NCBI GenBank assembly: GCA_963920575.1
Contig: OY986972.1
Location: 11,420,010-11,484,009 of the forward strand
Origin: Narthecium ossifragum
Lineage: Eukaryota > Streptophyta > Magnoliopsida > Dioscoreales > Nartheciaceae
DNA: 64,000 bases
Direction: 5' to 3'
The notes below the pieces were generated by a model, which saw only the letters and a list, made by a program, of their open reading frames with translations, was not told where the DNA came from and made no database searches. Made by a program: the position numbers and the translations under genes. This document shows positions 55,010-64,000 of the stretch, one piece after another; the stretch's first letter is position 1; each line of letters begins with the position of its first letter.

Positions 55010-56768
55010 TGTCGCTCAAATGTGTCACGCACAGCGGTCGCGGTGCAGTACACCATAAGAGAGGTCGGACCCACAGAGAGGCAAGCAGAAAATATCCAAA
55101 ACACAAATAACAATGAATTGAAAATAAACGAGAACTTAAGAATTAACTAAATTAGATCAAAGGTTTTAATGATAATGTAAGATTAACTAGAGATATCAGG
55201 ATTTTAATAAGGGTAGGCTTCAGGAATCACTTCACTCGGATTTAGGTTCTTCTTCTACCAACGGTTCATATAATACTCGGTTAAGGGATTCACATCCCAA
55301 TCACCTTAACCGGAAGATATAGAATTATGAATCTGATAAAATATAAATGTCTCTTTCTATGTTTGGTTCTTCTCGTTGTAACCCTAACTCCGTCCTACCA
55401 GATCCTAAGAATACACGATACCGGCTGTCTCTATAGGCAACGCATAGCAAAGATTTCTCGGCATAGAGCCCCAACCTTGTCTTACCAGATCCCTAAGAAT
55501 ACACAATACCAGCTGTCATTACGGGCAATGCATAGCAAATGTTTCGCGAGACTCGGTAGGAGAATCAAAAAAGATAACTATGGGATCAAATATATCATAA
55601 AAGAAGCATGACTAGATTTATAATAATGTTTGACCCCAAAGCAATCTGTAAAGATCCAATACATAAATAGAGTTTAAACAATAAAGATGAAAATCTATGA
55701 ACCATGAGGAAGAAGAAATCCTAATCCTCACTAGATCATCCGTCCGCCATGCCCACGGCTTAGTTGGCCATGGATGGAGATTTCTTCATCTTCTTTCTTG
55801 CTTTTCTCCCCTCCAAAGCTCTGTAGAAAACCCCCTTGGAACCAGCCTAATTTCGGATTAAAATAACCATATATATAGGGGAACTCCCGAAATTAGGGTT
55901 TTAGTTGAGTTGGACTTCTGGTGCAACTCGGATTTCCTGAATTAATCCTAGCAGCCCTATTCCGGTCGCAACTGGGTCCAATCTAGTCGGAATTTGGAAA
56001 CTTGCTCAACACGAAAGTTGTAGATTTGGAAGTCTTCTACAAGATCCCGTAGCTTTCGTAATATTCTGAGTTAGATAGAATAGTTGACGAATATTCTCCT
56101 CAGCTTCGACAGAACAGTTTTCCAGCTGTCTAACTTCATCTATTCTTCCAATCTGCTATCACACCATCCAGATCTTACAAAATGTCCAACATACAAGTTG
56201 TAGATCTCTGAGCCTTCTATCACTTATTAACATTTCAGAATATTTGGACTTCCAGAGAATATGTTACGAATATTTTTCTACCAGTCGACGAAACTGTATT
56301 TCTCCTCATTTGTTGTAATTTGGGTTGCCCTGACTAAGATCGATCCTTCTCAGTAGGATGAATAGTAGGATCGATCCTTCTGTGATCATCTGAAAACTAT
56401 GCATTCTGTCAGGTCCGTCTGCATAAAAGGATCGATCCTTTTAGGGAACATGATCGATCCGTCTTTCCTGAGTATTTACTGTTTTGCCATCCAGACTGCA
56501 CCATTTGTACTAAAATTACCGTAACTTTCTCTAGGAAACTCGGAATCACGAACCGTAAGATTTTCCAGAAACTAGATGTCAAGAGCTTTCCAACCATATA
56601 TGGCACTTCATCTGATTCGTTCCGAAATGGTACAGTTTTGGCGTTAAAGACCATCTTTGCTTCAATTTCCTGCAAAATACAAATAACTTTGTGAAGCAAC
56701 ATATACGGACGAAATCACCTATATTAATCATGAAAACTAAGCAAATAAGCTGCTCTTAGTCATCTTCA
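55010..56768 (-). mobile_element. A1 5' LTR
   Basis: On the plus strand it starts TGTCGCTCAAATG and ends TTAGTCATCTTCA; 1759 bases. A TATA-like sequence (TATATATA, 55868-55879) and an upstream GATCGATC cluster (56338-56465) give minus-strand orientation. Part of it (about 56480-56640) aligns with LTRs of the element B family, including AGAGCTTTCCAACCATATAT. Its right flank is T4 sequence starting GAGTG; the matching left flank is not in the window. Confidence 0.82.
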
Positions 56769-57436
56769 GAGTGCAATTTCATGCACTCATCATCACCTGC
56801 GAAGAGCGCGAGGCTCTATGCCGCAGGGCAGTACAGGCGGAGGGTCCAGTGCTTGGCAGGGGAGTAGTGGTGGGCGCGGCTCAGGGGCTGGACCGAGCCG
56901 CTCCAGAGGTGGAGGCGGCCAGAGAGGGCATGTGTTTGCCCTTCCGGAGCGTGAGCAGCCGGACACCGTGCAGCTTTACCAGCCACTACAGAGTGCCAAC
57001 AGGCAACGGCAGAGCCATCCGTACTCCAAGGTATCTTTCAGCTTTCTAGTTCTTTAGTAGATGTGCTGATAGATTTCGAAGCGTCTCATTCTTATGTTGC
57101 TAGCATGTGTGTGGCAACGCTAGGATTAGAGACGAGTTGGGTAGAGATGGCACAGTCTGTAGACTCACCGATCGGCGGGACAGTCAGGTTAGACCGCGTC
57201 TACCGATCTTGTTCTTTGGAGGTCGGAGGCCTCCGCGTCTGTCTGGACCTACGGGTGCTAGACATGATGGGCTTCGATGTGATACTCGGTATAGATTGGT
57301 TAGCAGCATACCGAGCAATCATCGACTGTGGTCGCCGGAGGGTGGTCGCTTGGACACCTGACGGGACACAGTTTGTGCTATTGGGGAATCGGTTCTCAGC
57401 TGATTCCTTTGCTTGTGGTGTGAGGAGGCGTGGCAG
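56769..57436 (+). pseudogene. pol: T4: Tekay-like gag tail and protease fragment
   Basis: Plus-strand remnant that flanks A1. The 3' end of gag (G/R/S-rich, then HVFALPEREQPDTVQ) matches T1 after its zinc knuckle. A frameshift near 57035 leads to a protease with VLIDFEASHSYVA, where T1 has VLIDSGASH, so the D-S-G active-site motif reads D-F-E and would be inactive. The second motif VILGIDWLAAYRAIIDCG (about 57276-57330) is intact. Element B interrupts it at 57437. A second copy of 56769-57047 appears at 63722-64000. Confidence 0.85.
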
Positions 57437-58996
57437 TGATGTGCTGTCGCAGGCACTCAAAAATAAATCTAGTACCCTTCAAAACAAATGTAGTAGTGCG
57501 AGTACGAGTCGATCCCACGAATAGTGTTTAGCCTAGTTTTGTGCTTAGTGAACAAAGATGGGGGGTTTTAAACGTGAGGAAAACAGTAAAGAAATAATCT
57601 AAAGCAAAGAAACGAGCTAAATTAAGAGAATAAACCTTGGTCTGAGTCAACATCCACCATCGGAATCCAACAACTGATCATAGATGCAAGTATCAATCAA
57701 TTTATACCATGAATATTCATCGTCCGAATCCAATTCGAATCTCTCCTCAATCTTAGCTAATTAGAAACAAGCGATCCAATCAACCCTAACTACTAAACAA
57801 CCTAAGACAAGCGCTATAGATTTAATCTAGTAGCAGCATTAAGAATCGGCAGATCGATGAAGCTAAACAGCACAAGCACAAGCGGTTGCATTTAATCTAG
57901 TTGAATATTCTTCCTAAGACCTAACAATCTCTGAAACGCAGTAGATTATTAAACCCTAGTTGCTTCGCAGATTAGAGGGATCAAACAATTCTGGATTTGA
58001 TATCCAACCTAGCAGTAGATCGCAATGAATAATAAACTAGTAGCACTCCTAGCAATTAGACAAGACAATCATGAATATTTAATAACAGAAGAACATCCAA
58101 TACTCATGTATAAACTGAACAATAAGAATAAATTAGATCTCACAGTTTCATTGATTCCGAAGTTTCAGTCTCCTCAACCAAGGATCAAGATTTAGCCACG
58201 CAGGGCCATCGAGAACAATCCTCAAAAGATTCGAATAAACAAGATAAAACCTAGAAAAAATATAAAGGAGGAGAAAGAGCAGCCAAAAGTGTCCAAGAAT
58301 ACCACTATAATCTCCCAAAGAAGTCTATTTATAAGCTTCCATCAAACCCTAACTCGGATTAGATCTCAGCCCTTGATTTTTTCCGCAGATCCGAAAGGGA
58401 TCGATCCTCTATGGAAGAAGGATCGATCCTCTTCTTCCGTGAGTTCAGGACTTGGAATTTGCCCGACAAGGATCGATCCCTCTTCCAAAGAGGATCGATC
58501 CTTTTTCTCTAGATTTCAATTATTCCCTCACGGTCGATCCTTGCATCGTCCGTGAGAGCATATATGTTTGACAGATGCTGACGGTCGATGTGGCGGTCGA
58601 CCGTGAGCCATTTTCAATAAGGGATCGATCCTTGTAGGAAGAAGGATTGATCCTCTTTTTCTCTGCTTGTTTCTTCTGCTGTTCTGTCCTGCGCTTGTTG
58701 TACTAAAAGCGCTGTAACTTTCTCTAGGAAGCTCCAAATCACGAACTGTAAAATTCTCCAGAAACTAAACTTCAAGAGCTTTCCATCCATATATGGCACA
58801 TAATCTGGTTCTTCATGAACAGGTACAGATTAATTTTTAAAGTTGATCCATGCACTCTTTTCAGCTTCTTTTCGACTTAAGGACTTCAATTGCATCCTAA
58901 ATCAAAATATAAGAATAATGAGTGTATTTAGGAACTAAATAAGTACAGGAGACTAAATATTAAGGGATAAAAATATAACATTATGCATCATCATCA
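57437..58996 (-). mobile_element. Element B 3' LTR
   Basis: Plus-strand ends are TGATGTGCTGTCGC and GCATCATCATCA; 1560 bases. TATA box on the minus strand at 58325-58333 (TATAAATAG), with GATCGATC sites upstream of it at 58396-58640, mostly GGATCGATCC. The adjacent purine tract shows this is the 3' LTR. Confidence 0.9.
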
Positions 58997-60273
58997 AATT
59001 CCCCCACACTTAGCTTTTGCTCGTCCTCGGGCAAAACTAAAATTCACTCTACTCAAGATATCAAGGTTGCAACGCCATCAACAAAGAACAATCAAGCCCT
59101 TCACAACTCATAACATATCATGTACAAACATTTTTAGACAACTTAAAAATCAATCAGTAAGCATTTCCACTTGAATATGATGCATGCTAAACAAGTGGAC
59201 CTCACGGAAATAAACACTCAACTCTCATGTATTTGAAGGGAATATAATTCCCTCAAATTCATTCCAATGAAAATGATCTACCATAAGCTTGCATATCTTC
59301 TCATTCTCCACCACTAGAATCACATGCATAACATGAATCATAAGGACTTTAAAAGGTTGTAATGGGGTACGAGATTAAGGTGGGAAATATTTGGGAATGT
59401 AGCTCAAAAGCCAATGGAGCAAAAATACATCAATATGACATGTACAACCAATCACTCCATTCAACAACTTCCTTCAACTTGGCTTAAAAGTACTCAAACC
59501 ATATAACATTACCACATTGGCAAAGAGATTGTTCAAAGGAATACTTTTTAACCGAAACAGAGAACAATCTTTTGCAAAAACTTCCACCTTTATAGAGATC
59601 ATACAGAAACATACCCCTTTCTTGGAGTATTAGGATGATTCATAAACACTTTTCTTTTCTTTTTTTTCAGAAACACATACTCACAAATTGAGTAAACAAA
59701 TAAACTCCACTTCACCAATCATAGCCATACCACGATCCAAACACCCCCACACTTGAAACTTGTACACCAATACAAATCATAATGATGATCAATGCTCCAC
59801 TAGTTTTATGGCTTGGGTAACGGAAATATTTTTCAGGTTTAAGGCTTCTAATGTGGGTTAACAATAAAGTCAATAAAGCTCAAATGTGTTTAGCAAAAGG
59901 AAAATTTAATTGCAAGGTCGGCTATTTGGCTTATGTAACTTGTAACAAAGATGGCCTTAATCATGTTCATGTCTGCATGTGTTAATGTGACCTCGAATAG
60001 AATCAAAGCAAGTTCTAGAGAAACAAATGCATGGAAGAATATCTCTCATGAAAGAAAATAGTGAGACTGAAATGAATGTGTCAGTCTAGAGGCTCAAAAT
60101 CTCACCGGCTTTTGTCTACTCACTTAGTCACTACCATCTCAAGGAAAATAACTCAACTAAATAATTCTAAGTCACAAAATTACTCATTGAATAATGTTAT
60201 GAATATGTCAAGCTTAACTAATTCTTGCTCATGGCATATGCAACCTAGATCTTCTCTCCCACACTTGAAACTG

Positions 60274-60289
60274 ACATTGTCCCCAATGT
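60274..60289 (-). other. ACATTG/CAATGT hairpin in element B
   Basis: ACATTG-TCCC-CAATGT, a perfect 6-base stem. It is the counterpart of 10604-10619 in A1, with the same TGAAA context and cytosine-rich neighbour. Confidence 0.65.
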
Positions 60290-60370
60290 AAGGTGGAATG
60301 CAAAGAAAAGCAAAAAAATAACTAAAATGAAAATGCGAAAATAAAAAGAGAAAGGAACGAACTCCCCTTA

Positions 60371-60390
60371 GGTTGCCTTCCAAGCAGCGC
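60371..60390 (-). other. GGAAGGCAACC hairpin motif in element B
   Basis: On the minus strand GCGCTGCTTGGAAGGCAACC, extending to CTTGG...CCTAAG pairing with one G-T pair. It matches the post-ORF motif of element A (45792-45807), sharing GCGCT and AGGCAACC. The stem differs but remains pairable. Confidence 0.6.
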
Positions 60391-60575
60391 TTTTGTTTGT
60401 GAGTTGCACAGGAATGGTTCACTGCATGTCTGGGTGAATTCTTCATGCATCACAGGGGTACTCAATCACCTACAAAGCAAAAGCAAAGCAAAGCAAAACA
60501 AAAGCAAACATGCAAGCACACAACCTAAAAATAATTCAAGCACTCTCAACCACACAAGAAAGTAAATAAAACAAA

Positions 60576-61871
60576 CTAAACTACTATATACAATAGAAAA
60601 AGTTTTAATCGTGCCCTTGGTGGCCATCCTCTAGCACGATGGTATGCAAAATCAATGGATGCCATAATATGGATATTTAACCTCAATAGTGCCACCAAGG
60701 TTAATCTAGCATATGAATCCAAGTGGCATATTTCAAAAATGAAAACTAGCTTTTCCATTCTAACACTAGTAAACAAGATAGCTAGATCTCTTAAACAGAA
60801 ATACTTATCATCATGGTGATCAAGAAGAAAGGGGTCAACATTATGCTCAACTATAATCGAATCATCCATTGATCTATTAATAATGTCGTCGTTCGCATTG
60901 TCAAGGATGTCAAGATCACATGATCGAAAATAAATCCGTCGAGATATGAAAATATCTACTAAGGTCATCTCCTTTTTAACCACTAATGAAGATGAGATAG
61001 TCACAGGAAATATACCTTGCGACGTAACAGGAATGCTTTCAACTTCAGCTAGAGGAGGTTCTTCGAATAAGTGCTCCTTGTGTTCTCGGCGATCTATTGG
61101 CCTAGACTGGACAGCTTCTTCATCTGCATTTTGTAGAAATTGCCCCGAAGCATCTCCAACCGCGGCAGTCAGTGAAATATCATCATTAATTTCATGAACC
61201 GACAAAGAATCACAAGTATTATGACATATATCATTATCATCAGAAACAAAGGCATCACAAGTATTATCATTACAAGCATGAGGTATAGAATCATATCTAT
61301 CAACTTCTTTATCAAAAGAGTGACTCACATTAACTTGGTCAATTATAAGTGGCTCTTGTTGCATTTGTGACTGAGCAATGAAGAGGTTCTCAGTTTTGTC
61401 ACGTTCTCTAGAAAATCTTTCCTCCCAAGAATTACGCATTTCTCTTAAGGAATTAGTATTTTCTTCCATTACCTTCAGAATCTCTTCCAAAGATAGCTCT
61501 TGATGTCTTAAGGAATTATTATTTTCTTCCATTACCTTCAGAATCTCTTCCAAAGATAGCTCTTAATGCATTAAGGAATTATTATTTTCTTCCATTACCT
61601 TCAGAATCTCTTCCAAAGATAGCTCTTGATGCATTAAGGAATTATTATTTTCTTCCATTACCTTCAGAATCTCTTCCAAAGATAGCTCTTGATGCATTTG
61701 AAACTGCCAACTAGGGTAGGTATGATCTCTAACATCCGAATTATAAGAATATGGATATGAATCATAGGCCGGGTTTGAGAAACCAGATGTGTCATTATTG
61801 TAAACGGGTCCATAACCAAAAGGCAAATCGTCATTCCATATGTCACCCGGTGGCATATTATAATTGGCCAT
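60576..61871 (-). pseudogene. Element B ORF: coiled-coil, Asp/Asn-rich protein in gag position
   Basis: Function unknown. The minus-strand frame starts at ATG 61871 (MANYNMPPGD), 88 bases after the primer site, and runs to 60576. One in-frame TAA (61563-61565) lies inside a repeat. The N-terminal domain (GFSNPAYDSYPYSYNSD) matches element A's. Next come four copies of a 21-residue repeat with the core ELSLEEILKVMEENNNSL, a likely coiled coil, then a charged segment. Then comes VSDDNDICHNTCDSLSVHE, comparable to LSNDFDACYNACDALPIHD in element A. The C-terminus is mixed, with hydrophobic stretches. Pol motifs are absent. The N-terminal part and helical repeat resemble the layout of distal Athila Gag; that origin is inferred. 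Confidence 0.78.
61447..61698 (-). repeat. 63-base tandem repeat in element B ORF, four copies
   Basis: Copies start at 61447, 61510, 61573 and 61636 (plus-strand AAGGAATTA). They are almost identical and each encodes 21 residues. One unit's junction has mutated to a TAA stop (61563-61565). Confidence 0.92.
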
Positions 61872-61958
61872 ACATTCAAACCATAGAAACTATATAAATT
61901 TTTTTTTTTTTTTATGAAAATAAAGATCACTATAAGCACAAAAATCAACTAGAATCAC

Positions 61959-61976
61959 TCCCCGGCAATGGCGCCA
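61959..61976 (-). other. Element B primer binding site (tRNA-Asp)
   Basis: Minus strand TGGCGCCATTGCCGGGGA, five bases from the LTR end at 61982. It has one mismatch to the tRNA-Asp complement. Confidence 0.88.
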
Positions 61977-61981
61977 AAATT

Positions 61982-63531
61982 TGATGTGCTGTCGCAGACA
62001 CTCAAAAATAAATCTAGTACCCTTCAAAACAAATGTAGTAGTGCGAGTATGAGTAAATCCCACGAAGAGTGTTTAGCCTAGTTTTGTGCTTAGTGAACAA
62101 AGATTGGGGGTTTTAAACGTGAGGAAAACAGTAAAGAAATAATCTAAAGCAAAGAAACGAGTTAAATCAAGAGAACAAACCTTGGTCTGAGTCAACATCC
62201 ACCATCGGAATCCAACAACTGATCATAGATGCAAGTATCAATCAATTTATACTATGAATATTCATCGTCCGAATCCAATTCGAATCTCTCCTCAATCTTA
62301 GCTAATTAGAAACAAGCGATCCAATCAACCCTAACTACTAAACAACCTAAGACAAGCGCTATAGATTTAATCTAGTAGCAGCCTTAAGAATCGGGAGATC
62401 GATGAAGCTAAACAACACAAGCACAAGCGGTTGCATTTAATATAGTTGAATATTCTTCCTAAGACCTAACAATCTCTGAAACGCAGTAGATTATTAAACC
62501 CTAGTTGCTTCGCAGATTAGAGGGATCAAACAATTCCGGATTTGATATCCAACCTAGTAGTAGATCGCAATGAATAATAAACTAGTAGCGCTCCTAGCAA
62601 TTAGACAAGAAAATCATGAATATTTAATAACAGAAGAACATCCAATACTCATCATGTATAAACTGAACAATAAGAATAAATTAGATCTCACAGTTTCATT
62701 GATTCCGAAGTTTCAGTCTCCTCGACCAAGGATCAGGATTTAGCCACGTAGGGCCATCGAGAACAATCCTAAAAAGATTCCAATAAACAAGATAAAACCT
62801 AGAAAAAATATAAAGGAGGAGAAAGAGCAGCCAAAAGTGTCCAAGAATCCCCCTATAATCTCCCAAAGAAGTCTATTTATAAGCTTCCATCAAACCCTAA
62901 CTCGGATTAGATCTCAGCCCTTGATTTTTTCCGCAGAACCGAAAGGGATCGATCCTCTTTGGAAGAAGGATCGATCCTCTTGTTCCGTGAGTTCAGGATC
63001 TGGAATTTGCCCGACAAGGATCGATCCCTCTTCCAAAGAGGATCGATCCTTTTTCACCAGATTTCAATTTTTCCCTCACGGTCGATCCATGCATCGTCCG
63101 TGAGAGCATATATTTTTGATAGAGGCTGACGGTCGATGTGGCGGTCGATCTGGCGGTCAACCGTGGGCCATTTTCAATAAGGGATCGATCCTCTTTTTCT
63201 CTGCTTGTTTCTTCTGCTGTTTTGTCCTGCGCTTGTTGTACTAAAAGCGCTGTAACTTTCTCCAGGAAGCTCCAAATCACGAACCGTAAAATTCTCCAGA
63301 AACTAGACTTCAAGATCTTTCCATCTATATATGGCACATCATCTGGTTCTTCATGAGCAGGTACAGATTAATCTTTAAATTTGATCCATGCACTCTTTTC
63401 AGCTTCTTTTCGACTTAAGGACTTCAGTTGCATCCTAAATCAAAATATAAGAATAATAAGTGTATTTAGGAACTAAATGAGCACAGGAGACTAAATATTA
63501 AGGGATAAAAATATAACATTATGCATCATCA
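61982..63531 (-). mobile_element. Element B 5' LTR
   Basis: Aligns along its length with 57437-58996, with scattered substitutions of a few per cent by eye. TATA box on the minus strand at 62873-62881. GATCGATC sites at about 62945-63190, with one site fewer in the distal part than some relatives. The right end has one CAT unit fewer than the left LTR and runs directly into a duplicated A1-LTR sequence at 63534. Confidence 0.88.
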
Positions 63532-63533
63532 TA

Positions 63534-64000
63534 AAGAGCTTTCCAACCATATATGGCACTTCATCTGATTCGTTCCGAAATGGTACAGTTTTGGCGTTAA
63601 AGACCCATCTTTGCTTCAATTTCCTGCAAAATACAAATAACTTTGTGAAGCAACATATACGGACGAAATCACCTATATTAATCATGAAAACTAAGCAAAT
63701 AAGCTGCTCTTAGTCATCTTCAGAGTGCAATTTCATGCACTCATCATCACCTGTGAAGAGCGCGAGGCTCTATGCCGTAGGGCAGTACAGGCGGAGGGTC
63801 CAGTGCTTGGCAGGGGAGCAGTGGTGGGCGTGGCTCAGGGGCTGGACCGAGCCGCTCCAGAGGTGGAGGCGGCCAGAGAGGGCGTGTGTTTGCCCTTCCG
63901 GAGCGTGAGCAGCCGGACACCGTGCAGCTTTACCAGCCAGTACAGAGTGCCAACAGGCAACGGCAGAGCCATCCGTACTCCGAGGTATCTTTCAGCTTTC
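63534..64000 (+). repeat. Second copy of 56581-57047 (tandem duplication)
   Basis: The sequence repeats the last 188 bases of the A1 5' LTR followed by T4 gag-protease, including the same LTR/T4 junction (CATCTTCAGAGTGC). It has roughly ten single-base differences by eye. The offset is 6953 bases. It continues past the window edge. Confidence 0.9.

Larger units (their letters stand above)
9997..56768 (-). mobile_element. A1: Athila-like Ty3/gypsy retrotransposon split by nested insertions
   Basis: Minus-strand pieces at 54645-54983, 51536-52398, 34612-34734, 32422-33167, 30356-31127, 18868-19669 and 9997-12247 give, in element order, Gag, protease, RT, RNase H and integrase of one Athila/OTA-type element. 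Across the insertions at 52399-54644, 33168-34611, 31128-32421, 19670-30355 and 12253-18867, one frame continues when the insert plus one target-site copy is removed. The 5' LTR is at 55010-56768 with a tRNA-Asp primer site beside it. The 3' LTR is not in the window: the element ends at 9997 against a D-family LTR. Stops and an RNase H deletion show that it is inactive. Confidence 0.88.
58997..60575 (-). other. Element B 3' noncoding region
   Basis: AT-rich, without a supported ORF. The polypurine tract lies at about 58997-59010 (CCCCCACACTTAG on the plus strand). Related CCCACACTTGAAACT strings recur near 59744 and 60258. An ACATTG/CAATGT hairpin lies at 60274-60289, and the GGTTGCCTTCC motif at 60371-60390 lies about 190 bases after the ORF end. 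Confidence 0.75.
57437..63531 (-). mobile_element. Element B: non-autonomous Athila-type LTR element
   Basis: Two LTRs of the same family (57437-58996 and 61982-63531) flank a 3 kb internal region with a tRNA-Asp primer site (61959-61976), one ORF in the gag position (60576-61871), the GGCAACC hairpin motif, an ACATTG hairpin, and a polypurine tract (GTGTGGGGGAATT on the minus strand) against the left LTR. No protease, RT or integrase is present. It sits in T4's protease. The expected matching right flank GGCAG is absent, because a duplication junction follows the right LTR. Confidence 0.88.

Noticed and set aside
58289..63356. Paired 88-codon plus-strand frames in both element B LTRs (58289-58555 and 62837-63103)
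   Set aside because: They are antisense to LTR transcription, cover the GATCGATC cluster, and are similar only because the LTRs are similar.

Overview
The window is plant nuclear heterochromatin made entirely of nested LTR retrotransposons. I see no host gene, tRNA, rRNA or prokaryotic feature. The evidence is Ty3/gypsy Gag-Pol remnants of two lineages. One is Tekay/Del-like, with a primer site matching initiator-tRNA-Met (TGGTATCAGAGC). The other is Athila-like, with a primer site matching tRNA-Asp (TGGCGCCGTTGCCGGGGA). Many 1.2-3 kb LTRs are present. All coding regions carry stops, frameshifts or insertions. Composition and nesting fit a large-genome seed plant, but I cannot name the species.

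Layout. 1-4557: Tekay-like element T1 (+), from primer site to integrase, broken by an LTR at 4558-6970. 7015-9996: a 5'-truncated LTR of a second family. 9997-56768: one minus-strand Athila-like element, A1, whose order from right to left is 5' LTR, primer site, Gag, protease, RT, RNase H, integrase. It is split by insertions at 12253-18867, 19670-30355, 31128-32421, 33168-34611, 34735-51535 and 52399-54644. At most of these points, removing the insert with one target-site copy restores an A1 reading frame. 56769-57436: Tekay-like fragment T4, which flanks A1. 57437-63531: non-autonomous Athila-type element B (-) inside T4. 63534-64000: the start of a second copy of 56581-57047, implying a tandem duplication of about 6.95 kb.

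The 34735-51535 block holds an Athila-type LTR, a minus-strand Tekay 3' LTR (T5), and Tekay-like element T3 (5' LTR, primer site, partial gag). T3 is itself split by solo LTRs and by non-autonomous element A (42915-47453).

Twelve solo LTRs with recognisable target-site duplications can be delimited, and nesting reaches five levels (T4 > A1 > 19670-30355 > 20455-25478 > T2). The most notable observations are two. First, a GATCGATC palindrome module, about 100 copies by hand count, occurs in the LTRs of both otherwise different lineages, typically upstream of the TATA box. Second, elements A and B encode related non-Pol proteins in the gag position and share a post-ORF hairpin motif.
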